The notes under the pieces: model-generated
What the model was told of the DNA's origin: nothing
The model's database searches: none
What the model saw: only the letters and a program-made list of their open reading frames with translations
In this document: in pieces, positions 1 to 6,556 of the stretch
Layout: every line of letters starts with the position of its first letter
How positions within the stretch are numbered: position 1 is the first letter of the stretch
NCBI GenBank assembly: GCA_035513135.1
Contig: DATKCQ010000119.1
Span: 1 to 16,225, forward strand
Source of the DNA: Thermohalobaculum sp035513135
GTDB taxonomy: Bacteria; Pseudomonadota; Alphaproteobacteria; Rhodobacterales; Rhodobacteraceae
Direction of reading: 5' to 3'
Length of the DNA: 16,225 nucleotides
Made by a program: the position numbers and the translations under genes

Positions 1-141
1 GAGCTCGGCCTCGACGTGAACACCGATATGCCCGACGCGGTGCTCGAGCTGATGGCGCTGTTCCCGCAGCCGACCCAGCGCATGCAGAACGTCGAGTACC
101 TGCCCTACCCGCACCGGGAGCGGCCGGGGAAGGGGGGCTGA
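1..141 (+). CDS. C-terminal fragment of an unidentified protein
   Basis: Reading frame 1 is open from the window edge to a TGA at 139-141 and gives 46 residues. The fragment is acidic and hydrophobic at first (ELGLDVNTDMPDAVLELM) and ends in a proline- and arginine-rich tail (YLPYPHRERPGKGG). Codon use is GC-rich like that of the neighbours, so it is probably a genuine native gene whose body lies upstream of the window. I do not recognise the family from this tail, and no catalytic motif is visible. It reads in the same direction as the secreted protein and leuB, but a 259-bp gap separates it from the next gene, so co-transcription is uncertain. Confidence 0.6.
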   Translation, partial: ELGLDVNTDMPDAVLELMALFPQPTQRMQNVEYLPYPHRERPGKGG

Positions 142-400
142 CAGGTTGAGTCGCCGCGATTTCCGAGCCGAAAGTCGCGTCCACCCTGCGCGAAATCGCT
201 CCGGGAATCCGCCAAATCGTTTCAAGTGAATACGAAACCGCGCATTGTGGATTCACAGTAACCGCGCTACCCTGGGCAGTTGACCCCACGGTGCGACATG
301 GCGGTGCCGGGTCGGTTCATACCTGCACCTGCCGGGCGCGCGCCGGGCCGCGCGCGGACTCTGGCGCGGTCCCGCAGGGGCCGGTTGCAGGAGGCTGAAA
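142..400 (+). promoter_or_regulatory. Intergenic region with inverted repeats, likely promoter region
   Basis: This 259-bp gap is less GC-rich than its surroundings. It holds the inverted repeat GCGATTTC (156-163) and GAAATCGC (192-199), with the AAATCG core recurring at 214-219, 21 bp further on. A second inverted pair, GTGAAT (226-231) and ATTCAC (251-256), follows. A weak sigma-70-like pair, TTGTGG (245-250) and TACCCT (268-273), is spaced by 17 bp. The gene at 401 has a good Shine-Dalgarno AGGAGG at 389-394. A promoter here is expected from position, but the exact elements are guesses. Confidence 0.35.
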
Positions 401-964
401 ATGACCAGGATCGGAACCTTCCTCTCCGCCGCCGCCGCCGCCGCCGCCGCCGTCGCCATCGTCGCGCTCGGGTCGATGCCGGTCGGCCTCGGCCCGCTGT
501 CGCTCGGCGACGCTGCGCATGCCCAGGGCCCCGCCTGGGCCGGCAAGGGGCTGAGCGGCGGCGGGCCGCCCGCCGGCAAGCTCGGCCTCGGCAACAGGAA
601 TTTCGGCAGCGGGGCCTTCGCCGGCCCGAATTTGCGGGACCGCGCCTTCGGCGACCCCAACGTCGAGGACGGCGGCCCGCCCTTCGGCCGCGGCTTCGGC
701 GCGCGCGGGGCCGACGAAGACGATGGCGGCCCGCCCTTCGGCCGCGGCTTCGGCGCGCGCGGGGCCGACGACGACGGCGGCGGCCCGCCCTTCGGCCTCG
801 GCGGCGGCTTCGGCAGCGCCGGCGGCCAGTTCTGCCCGCCGGGGCTGGCGGGCCAGGGCTGCTTCCCGCCCGGGGCGCAGAAGTTCCGCCAGGGTTTCTG
901 CCCGCCGGGGCTGGAGGGCATGAACTGCATGCCGCCGGGCCTGAACGTCTTCCGGGGCCAGTAG
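401..964 (+). CDS. Secreted Gly/Pro-rich repeat protein with CPPG motifs
   Basis: A 187-residue protein preceded by AGGAGG at 389-394, six bases before the ATG. Residues 1-41 form a signal peptide: MTR, a long alanine stretch, then AHA before the predicted cleavage at 41/42. The mature part is low-complexity. Residues about 88-135 carry two near-perfect 18-residue repeats and part of a third (GGPPFGRGFGARGAD, acidic DEDD/DDDG linkers). The C-terminus has four (C)xPPG motifs: FCPPGL, CFPPGA, FCPPGL and CMPPGL, with paired cysteines. CPPG-type motifs occur in proteobacterial periplasmic proteins annotated as RcnB-like or hypothetical, but I see no RcnB domain. The role is unknown. Export to the periplasm or outside is well supported. 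A strong hairpin follows the TAG, so it may be transcribed alone. Confidence 0.75.
   Translation: MTRIGTFLSAAAAAAAAVAIVALGSMPVGLGPLSLGDAAHAQGPAWAGKGLSGGGPPAGKLGLGNRNFGSGAFAGPNLRDRAFGDPNVEDGGPPFGRGFGARGADEDDGGPPFGRGFGARGADDDGGGPPFGLGGGFGSAGGQFCPPGLAGQGCFPPGAQKFRQGFCPPGLEGMNCMPPGLNVFRGQ
426..452 (+). repeat. CCG trinucleotide tract, nine units
   Basis: Nine uninterrupted CCG units, read in frame as eight GCC (Ala) codons in the hydrophobic core of the signal peptide of the protein starting at 401. The unit is three bases, so slippage would lengthen or shorten the signal peptide without shifting the frame. Confidence 0.85.
671..797 (+). repeat. 54-bp in-frame tandem repeat, two copies plus a partial third
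   Basis: Copies begin at 671, 725 and 779, a period of 54 bp or 18 codons. The first 47 bases of copies one and two are identical. The third copy matches only about its first 19 bases (779-797). The repeats encode the GGPPFGRGFGARGAD block of the secreted protein. Near-identity at the DNA level, including synonymous positions, points to recent duplication or ongoing recombination. Confidence 0.9.
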
Positions 965-973
965 CGTCATCGT

Positions 974-1002
974 GCCCGGTCGCCGCCGCCGGGCGACCGG
1001 GC
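974..1002 (+). terminator. Hairpin after the secreted-protein gene (no T-tract)
   Basis: A perfect 11-bp stem, GCCCGGTCGCC (974-984) and GGCGACCGGGC (992-1002), with a 7-base loop, starts ten bases after the TAG at 962-964. No T-run follows, so it is either a weak intrinsic terminator of the kind common in GC-rich genomes or an mRNA 3'-end stabiliser between this gene and leuB. Confidence 0.55.
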
Positions 1003-1105
1003 GCGCCGACACCCCGCCGGCTGGCCGCCCAGGCCGGCCGGGCCGGTAGGCCCGTTGCCGGCCCGCGCCCCCGGCCGTTGCCCGCGCCCCCGCTTGATCT
1101 CCGCC

Positions 1106-1137
1106 TCTCGTTGGCGCAAAAGGCGCCCGGAACGAGA
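1106..1137 (+). promoter_or_regulatory. Leader hairpin just upstream of the leuB ribosome binding site
   Basis: An outer stem TCTCGTT (1106-1112)/AACGAGA (1131-1137) and an inner stem GGCGC (1113-1117)/GCGCC (1123-1127) enclose the loop AAAAG, with a 3-base bulge at 1128-1130. The hairpin ends three bases before the GGAGGG Shine-Dalgarno (1141-1146) of leuB. It could influence leuB translation or mRNA stability. No leucine-rich leader peptide is visible, so classical attenuation is not supported. Confidence 0.4.
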
Positions 1138-1155
1138 AACGGAGGGACGCCCGCG

Positions 1156-2286
1156 ATGACCGCCCAGACCCCCCAGACCAGCCCGATCAAGCTCCTGCTC
1201 CTGCCCGGCGACGGCATCGGCCCCGAGGTGATGGCCGAGGTCACCCGGGTGATCGACTGGTTCAGCGCCAATCGCGGGCTGGCCTTCGAGACCGGCGAGG
1301 ACCTGGTCGGCGGCATCGCTTACGACACCCACGGCACGCCGCTGACCGACGCGACCATGGCGAGGGCGCAGGCCGCGGACGCGGTGCTGCTCGGCGCCGT
1401 CGGCGGGCCGAAATACGACGCGCTGGACTTCTCCGAGAAGCCCGAGCGCGGGCTGCTGCGGCTACGAAAGGAGATGGACCTGTTCGCCAACCTGCGCCCC
1501 GCCCGCTGCTTCGACGCGCTGGCCGACTTCTCCTCGCTCAAGCGCGAGGTGGTCGCCGGGCTCGACCTGATGATCGTGCGCGAGCTGACCTCGGGCATGT
1601 ATTTCGGCGAGCCGCGCGGCATCACCACGCTCAACGACGGCTCGCGCGTCGGCATCAACACCCACCGCTACACCACCGGGGAAATCCGCCGCGTGGCGCG
1701 CTCGGCCTTCGAGCTGGCGAGGAAGCGCTCGGGCCGCATCTGCTCGATGGAGAAGGCCAACGTGATGGAGGCCGGCATCCTGTGGCGCGAGGAGGTGCAG
1801 AAACTGCACGACGAGGAGTTCCCCGAGATCGAGCTCTCCCACATGTATGCCGACAACGGCGCCATGCAGCTGGTCAGGAACCCCAGGCAGTTCGACGTCA
1901 TCGTCACCGACAACCTGTTCGGCGACATCCTCAGCGACTGCGCGGCGATGCTGACCGGAAGCCTGGGCATGCTGCCCTCGGCGAGCCTGGGCGCGCCGGG
2001 GCCGAACGGGCGGCCCAAGGCGCTCTACGAGCCGGTGCACGGGAGCGCGCCGGATATCGCCGGGCAGGGCAAGGCCAACCCGATCGCCTGCATCCTCAGC
2101 CTCAGTATGGCGCTGCGCTACTCGTTCGACCTCGGCGCCGAGGCCGACCTGCTCGAGGGCGCCATCGAGGACGTGCTGGCGCAGGGTATCCGCACCGCCG
2201 ATCTCGGCCAGGCGCCGGGCGGGCGCACCGTCTCGACCTCCGGCATGGGCGACGCGATCCTCGAGGCGCTGGCGGTGCGGGGCTGA
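1156..2286 (+). CDS. leuB: 3-isopropylmalate dehydrogenase LeuB
   Basis: A 376-residue cytosolic enzyme of leucine biosynthesis. It oxidises and decarboxylates 3-isopropylmalate with NAD+ to give 2-oxoisocaproate, using Mg2+. The length is normal for LeuB. The N-terminal PGDGIGPEV motif is present. Substrate arginines R104, R114 and R142, catalytic Y149 and K200, and metal-binding D233, D257 and D261 sit in their conserved contexts (RKEMDLFANLRPAR, VRELTSGMYFGEPRGI, MEKANV, DNLFGDILSD). The NAD-binding block HGSAPDIAGQGKANPIA is intact. The ATG at 1156 is chosen because GGAGGG lies nine bases upstream and the protein then begins just before the first strand; the frame stays open upstream only because of high GC. 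It converges on the MttB-like gene with a 10-bp gap and no obvious terminator. Confidence 0.97.
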   Translation: MTAQTPQTSPIKLLLLPGDGIGPEVMAEVTRVIDWFSANRGLAFETGEDLVGGIAYDTHGTPLTDATMARAQAADAVLLGAVGGPKYDALDFSEKPERGLLRLRKEMDLFANLRPARCFDALADFSSLKREVVAGLDLMIVRELTSGMYFGEPRGITTLNDGSRVGINTHRYTTGEIRRVARSAFELARKRSGRICSMEKANVMEAGILWREEVQKLHDEEFPEIELSHMYADNGAMQLVRNPRQFDVIVTDNLFGDILSDCAAMLTGSLGMLPSASLGAPGPNGRPKALYEPVHGSAPDIAGQGKANPIACILSLSMALRYSFDLGAEADLLEGAIEDVLAQGIRTADLGQAPGGRTVSTSGMGDAILEALAVRG

Positions 2287-2296
2287 CGCCCCCCAC

Positions 2297-3877
2297 TCAG
2301 AGCCCCACCGCCGCGGGCGGCAGGTGGATGCGAAACCGCTCGCGGATAGCGCGGTCCACCTCCCGTGCGATGTGCCGGGGATGGGCACCATCGAGGATCT
2401 CGCGCTTTCGCGCGATGGCCTTCGCCAGCAGGTCCGGGCGGTCCTTCTCGACCCACTCCTTCGGGCTCGAGCGGTCGGCGAGGCGCGGATAGACGTAGTC
2501 CGTCTGCATCCGCGCCAGCGTCTGGCCGTGGCCCAGATAGTGCCCCGGGCCGCTCAGGCAGACCTCGCGGATCGCCTCGAGCGAGACCGAGTCCTCGTCC
2601 ACCTCGATGCCGCGCACGCAGCGCAGGCACTGGCCCAGCAGGTCGTCGCCGAGGATCAGCGATTCAAGGCAGAAACCGAGCAGCGAGGCGTGCATGCCGG
2701 CGCTCTCGTAGACCATGTTGAGCCCGGCGAGCCCGGCCATGACGTTCGAGATCGCCTGCTCCCAGCCGGCCTGCATGTCGGGCAGCTTCGAATCCGCCAT
2801 GCCCGCCGCCGCCCCGCCCGGCAGGCCGTAGAACCGGTGCATCTGGGCGCAGCCCGCGCTCAGCAGCGCCTGCTCACCCGAGCCGCCCGACATCGCCCCG
2901 GTGCGCAGGTCGCTGACGAACGGCCAGGTGCCGAACACCGCCGGGTGCCCGGGGACCATGGCGTTGACGTAGACCACGCCCGCCAGGCACTCGGCCACCG
3001 CCTGCACGATCGCCCCGGCGATCGCCGGCGGCGCCGTCGCCCCGGCCTGCCCGGCCGAGAGCAGCAGCACCGGCATGCCGCCCCGGATGCATGCCTCCAT
3101 CACCAGGCACGACTCGGTGGCGAATTTCATCGGCGGCACCACGAAGCAGTTGGTGTTCGAGACGAAGGGCCGGGCGCGCCAGGCCGCCTCGCCGCCCGCC
3201 ACCAGGTGCAGGAGCTCGAACGCCGGCGGCACGTGCGCCGCCTCTGTGAAGCTCACGCCCACGTGCTTTCGCGTGCCGCGCAGGCAGGCGTAGATGGTGT
3301 TGAGGTCCATCTCCAGATTGTCGGCGATGTCGCGGCAGACCATCGGGCGCTGGAAGAAGTGGACGTTGTCGAGCCGCTCGGCGACGCGCGCCGCGTCGTA
3401 GAGGTCCTGCATGGTCGAGTCGCGGTATTCGCGCTTCTCCACGTCGACCACGTGCACCGCCGCACCCGCCGTGCCGTAATGCACGCGGCTGCCCGAGAGG
3501 AGGAGATCGAAGGCCGGGTCCTGGGCGCTGAGCGTCAGGTCGCGCGCCGCCTTGCCCAGCATGTCCTCGACCAGCGCGCGCGGCATGCGGATGCGCCCGT
3601 CCGCGCCCTGCACGGCGCCGGCCCCGGTCAGGAGCGCGACGCCCGAGGGCGGCGCGTCGGCGAGCCCGATCTGCTCGAGGGCGTCGAGCGCCGCCTGGTG
3701 GATGCGCGCGACCCCCGCCTCGGTCAGCGGCTTGAGGGTGCCGCCCTCGAGACCCGGACGGATCGGGCGGATCGCCTCGGCGAGCGGCGCGGCGCGCTCG
3801 GCATGGCGCGCGGCGCGGCCGCCAAGGCGGCGCGCGGCCGTCGCGGTTGCAGTCTTCTCCATCGGTTCGCTGGCCAT
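2297..3877 (-). CDS. mttB: MttB-family (trimethylamine/betaine-type) methyltransferase, non-pyrrolysine
   Basis: A 526-residue member of the MttB superfamily, recognised by blocks such as MSGGSGEQALLSAG (329-342), MADSKLPDMQAGWEQ (360-374), MVYESAGMHASLLGFCLESL (388-407) and REVCLSGPGHYLGHGQTL (437-454). Founding MttB moves a methyl group from trimethylamine to a corrinoid protein and reads an in-frame UAG as pyrrolysine. This frame has no internal UAG, so it belongs to the larger non-pyrrolysine group, which includes the glycine betaine methyltransferase MtgB. The substrate is therefore inferred to be a quaternary amine and is not proven. The ATG at 3877 has GGAGT at 3885-3889 upstream; Met6 is a possible alternative. 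It is the last gene of the minus-strand operon, 86 bp after the second FAD-GcvT gene, with a hairpin between them. No corrinoid-protein gene is adjacent. The symbol names the family, not the tested activity. Confidence 0.9.
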   Translation of the reverse strand: MASEPMEKTATATAARRLGGRAARHAERAAPLAEAIRPIRPGLEGGTLKPLTEAGVARIHQAALDALEQIGLADAPPSGVALLTGAGAVQGADGRIRMPRALVEDMLGKAARDLTLSAQDPAFDLLLSGSRVHYGTAGAAVHVVDVEKREYRDSTMQDLYDAARVAERLDNVHFFQRPMVCRDIADNLEMDLNTIYACLRGTRKHVGVSFTEAAHVPPAFELLHLVAGGEAAWRARPFVSNTNCFVVPPMKFATESCLVMEACIRGGMPVLLLSAGQAGATAPPAIAGAIVQAVAECLAGVVYVNAMVPGHPAVFGTWPFVSDLRTGAMSGGSGEQALLSAGCAQMHRFYGLPGGAAAGMADSKLPDMQAGWEQAISNVMAGLAGLNMVYESAGMHASLLGFCLESLILGDDLLGQCLRCVRGIEVDEDSVSLEAIREVCLSGPGHYLGHGQTLARMQTDYVYPRLADRSSPKEWVEKDRPDLLAKAIARKREILDGAHPRHIAREVDRAIRERFRIHLPPAAVGL

Positions 3878-3929
3878 GCTCGTCACTCCGCACAGCGTTC
3901 GCCGGGCGCCGGCGGCGGGTCGGGCGCCA

Positions 3930-3956
3930 CCCTCCCCGGAGTCACACCGGGGAGGG
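3930..3956 (-). other. Intergenic 10-bp perfect hairpin inside the operon
   Basis: CCCTCCCCGG (3930-3939) and CCGGGGAGGG (3947-3956) form a perfect 10-bp stem with a 7-base loop. It lies between the stop of the second FAD-GcvT gene and the start of the MttB-like gene. There is no T-run on either strand. It could be an mRNA processing or stability element that sets a different level for the last cistron, or a copy of a dispersed intergenic palindrome. Confidence 0.6.
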
Positions 3957-3963
3957 GCCGGGG

Positions 3964-6429
3964 TCACATGCGCACGCGCTCGGCGCGCGGGTCGTAGATC
4001 GGCTTCAGGCTCGCCTCGGCCGGGACGCGGCGCCCCGCCACCTCGATTTCGTAGCGCGAGGCGAGCACCTGCGCGGCGGTCTCGCCCGCGCAGGGCACGT
4101 AGCCGAGCCCGATGGCGCCGCCGAGATGGTGGCCGTAATTGCCCGAGGTGATGACGCCCGCGAGCCGCCCGTCGCGCAGCACCGGCTCGTTGTGGTAGAG
4201 CAGCGGCTCGGGGTCGGTCAGCCGGAACTGCAGCATCCGGCGCTTCAGCCCCTCGGTGCGCTTGCGCTGCACCGCCTCGCGCCCGATGAAATCCCCGTAT
4301 CTCGAAGGCGCCTTGTCGAGCTTCACGGCGAATCCCAAACCCGCCTCGAGCACGTGGTCCTCGTCGGTGATGTCGTGGCCGAAATGCCGGAACGCCTTCT
4401 CGATGCGGCACGAATCCAGCACGTGCAGCCCGCACGGCTTCAGCCCGTGCGCGCGCCCCGCTTGCTCGATCGTCTCGAACACATGCGCCGCCTGGTCGGT
4501 CGGGACGTAGACCTCCCAGCCCAGCTCGCCCACATAGGTGATGCGGTGCAGCCGGGCGAGCCCCAGCCCGATCTCCGCCTCGCGCGCGGTCGCGAACGGG
4601 AAGTCCGCGTTGGCGAGCGAGGCGCCGGTGACCGGCCCGAGCACCTCGCGCGCCTTCGGCCCCATCACCACGATCACCGCCTCGGCGGCGGTGACGTCGG
4701 TGACGACACAATGCGCGTCCTCGGGGACGTGCCGCCGGATCCAGGCCATGTCGCGCGCGAGCGTCGCCCCTGGCGTCACCACGAGGAACGCGGTCTCGGC
4801 GAGCCGCGTCACGGTCACGTCCGCCTCGATGCCGCCGCGCGCGTTGAGGAACTGGGTATAGACGATGCGCCCCGGCTCGACGAACACGTCCCCCGCCGCG
4901 ATGCGCTGCAGCACGTCCGCCGCGTCGCGGCCCTCGAGCCGGATCTTGCCGAACGAGGTCATGTCGAAGAGGCCCACCCCCTCGCGCACCGCCCGGTGCT
5001 CGCGGGCGGCGTTCGCGAACCAGTTCTGCCGGCCCCAGCTATAGCGGTATTCCCGCTCCTCGCCCGCGTCGGCGAACCAGTTGGCGCGCTCCCAGCCCGC
5101 CACCTCGCCGAACACCGCGCCGCGCGCGGCGAGGTGCCCGTGCAGCGGCGAGCGGCGCACGCCGCGCGCGCTCACCGGCTGGCGGTAGGGGAAGTGGTCG
5201 GCATATAGCAGGCCGAGCGTCTCGGCGACCCGCGCGCGCAGGTAGGCCCTGTTGTTCTGGAACGGCTGCGCCCGGCGGATGTCCACGTCCCAAAGGTCGA
5301 AGGGCGGCGCGCCGTCCTCGATCCACTGCGCCAGCGCCCAGCCGGCGCCGCCCGCGGACTGGATTCCCACCGAGTTGAAGCCGCAGGCGACCCAGAAGCC
5401 GCGCAGCCCCGGCGCCTCGCCCAGATAGTAGAGGTTGTCGGGCGTGAAGCTCTCGGGCCCGTTGAAGAAGGTATGGATGCCGGCCTCGGCCAGCATCGGC
5501 ATGCGCGCCACGCCCTTCTCGAGGATCGGCTCGAAATGCCCGATGTCCTCGGGCAGCTGGTCGAAGCAGAAGGACTCGGGGATGCGGCTCCCCTCGGGCG
5601 GCCAGGGTTTCGCCTCGCGCTCGAAGGCGCCGAGCATCATCTTGCCGGCGTCCTCCTTGTAGTAGGCGCACTCGTCGGGCACGCGCAGCACGGGCAGGGG
5701 CGCCAGCCCCTCGATCGGCTCGGTGACCATGTAGAAGTGCTCGCAGGCGTGCAGCGGCACGGGCACGCCGGCCATCAGCCCGACCTCGCGGCCCCACATG
5801 CCGGCGCAGTTGATGACCACGTCCGCATCGGTGCGGCCCGCCTCCCCGCCATGCTCCCACGCGACCCCGGTGACGCGGCCCGCCGTGCGGTGGATCGCGG
5901 TGACCTTCGCCCCCTCGACGATCCGCGCCCCGCGCTGGCGCGCCCCCTTGGCCAGCGCCAGCGCGATGTTCGCCGGGTCGCCCTGCCCGTCGCCGGCGAT
6001 GAAGATGGCCGCCGTCACGTCGTCGGTCCGCACGTGCGGATAGCGCGCGCGCACCTCCGCCGTGCCGATCTCCTCGGCCTCGACCCCGAAGGCGCGCGCC
6101 ATCGAGGCGCCGCGCAGGATCTCCTCGCGCCGCTCGGCCGTGAGCGCCAGCGTGATCGAGCCGAGCTGGCGCATGCCCGTCGCCACCCCGGTCTCCGCCT
6201 CGAGCCCGGCATAGAGCTCGGCCGAGTACTTCGCCAGCCGCGTCATGTTGTGCGTGGCGCGCAGCTGCCCGATCAGCCCCGCCGCGTGCCAGGTGGTGCC
6301 GCTCGTCAACTGTTTGCGCTCGAGCAGCACCACGTCCGACCAGCCCAGCCTGGTCAGGTGGTAGGCCACCGAGCATCCGGCGACCCCGCCGCCGATGATG
6401 ACCGCGCGGGCGTGGGTGGGGAGAGTCAT
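3964..6429 (-). CDS. FAD-dependent GcvT-type oxidoreductase (dimethylglycine/sarcosine dehydrogenase family), copy 2
   Basis: An 821-residue protein of the DMGDH/SARDH family, which oxidises N-methyl groups of amines and passes formaldehyde-level carbon to tetrahydrofolate. Residues about 8-370 form the FAD-binding DAO domain, with the dinucleotide motif GGGVAG (13-18), acidic E37 and LTSGTTWHAAGL, in which H48 matches the histidine that covalently binds FAD in this family. A linker domain follows (about 370-430), then GcvT folate-binding domains (about 435-815) with NARGGIEADVTV and YVGELGWEVYVP (GELGWE at 634-639). The start at 6429 is chosen because GGGAGGAG (6437-6444) lies seven bases upstream. 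The longer frame to 6480 adds 17 unconserved residues. The gene follows the PKHD hydroxylase gene after 127 bp. Dimethylglycine or sarcosine is the likely substrate, but other methylated amines are possible. Confidence 0.9.
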   Translation of the reverse strand: MTLPTHARAVIIGGGVAGCSVAYHLTRLGWSDVVLLERKQLTSGTTWHAAGLIGQLRATHNMTRLAKYSAELYAGLEAETGVATGMRQLGSITLALTAERREEILRGASMARAFGVEAEEIGTAEVRARYPHVRTDDVTAAIFIAGDGQGDPANIALALAKGARQRGARIVEGAKVTAIHRTAGRVTGVAWEHGGEAGRTDADVVINCAGMWGREVGLMAGVPVPLHACEHFYMVTEPIEGLAPLPVLRVPDECAYYKEDAGKMMLGAFEREAKPWPPEGSRIPESFCFDQLPEDIGHFEPILEKGVARMPMLAEAGIHTFFNGPESFTPDNLYYLGEAPGLRGFWVACGFNSVGIQSAGGAGWALAQWIEDGAPPFDLWDVDIRRAQPFQNNRAYLRARVAETLGLLYADHFPYRQPVSARGVRRSPLHGHLAARGAVFGEVAGWERANWFADAGEEREYRYSWGRQNWFANAAREHRAVREGVGLFDMTSFGKIRLEGRDAADVLQRIAAGDVFVEPGRIVYTQFLNARGGIEADVTVTRLAETAFLVVTPGATLARDMAWIRRHVPEDAHCVVTDVTAAEAVIVVMGPKAREVLGPVTGASLANADFPFATAREAEIGLGLARLHRITYVGELGWEVYVPTDQAAHVFETIEQAGRAHGLKPCGLHVLDSCRIEKAFRHFGHDITDEDHVLEAGLGFAVKLDKAPSRYGDFIGREAVQRKRTEGLKRRMLQFRLTDPEPLLYHNEPVLRDGRLAGVITSGNYGHHLGGAIGLGYVPCAGETAAQVLASRYEIEVAGRRVPAEASLKPIYDPRAERVRM
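6393..6422 (-). repeat. Direct repeat, copy A (5' end of FAD-GcvT copy 2)
   Basis: These 30 bp match 7313-7342 with one mismatch (6412 against 7332). A further block of about 8 bp matches beyond a 3-base indel. The repeat codes for part of PTHARAVII at the start of FAD-GcvT copy 2. The two copies are 920 bp apart and bracket the PKHD hydroxylase gene. Confidence 0.9.
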
Positions 6430-6436
6430 GTCAAAG

Positions 6437-6444
6437 CTCCTCCC
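6437..6444 (-). promoter_or_regulatory. Ribosome binding site fixing the start of FAD-GcvT copy 2
   Basis: Read on the minus strand this is GGGAGGAG, seven bases before the ATG at 6429. It selects this ATG over the in-frame upstream ATG at 6480. Confidence 0.8.
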
Positions 6445-6501
6445 GGTGAGATTCGGGCAAAGTGGGCCGTCATGCCGCACCGCGCCGACGGGCGTTGGCC
6501 C

Positions 6502-6542
6502 GCGTGCGCGCGGGGAAAGTCCACACGGAGCGTGCGCGCGGG
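6502..6542. repeat. Pair of 13-bp direct repeats downstream of the PKHD gene
   Basis: GCGTGCGCGCGGG occurs at 6502-6514 and again at 6530-6542, 28 bp apart, in the 127-bp gap between the PKHD hydroxylase stop and FAD-GcvT copy 2. No coding frame explains it. It may be a simple-sequence effect of GC richness. Confidence 0.6.
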
Positions 6543-6556
6543 TGCCGGACGGCCGG

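Noticed and set aside
280..1155. Upstream extension of the leuB frame to 280
   Set aside because: The extension translates to arginine-rich low complexity and overlaps the better supported secreted-protein gene. leuB has its own ATG and GGAGGG at 1141-1146.
2297..3877. Pyrrolysine-containing MttB
   Set aside because: The frame contains no internal UAG, and no pyl genes are in the window.
2324..3997. Long plus-strand frame opposite the MttB-like gene
   Set aside because: It is the antisense of a clearly conserved protein. Its translation is Arg/His/Ala-rich low complexity with no family motif, as expected from GC-rich antisense frames.
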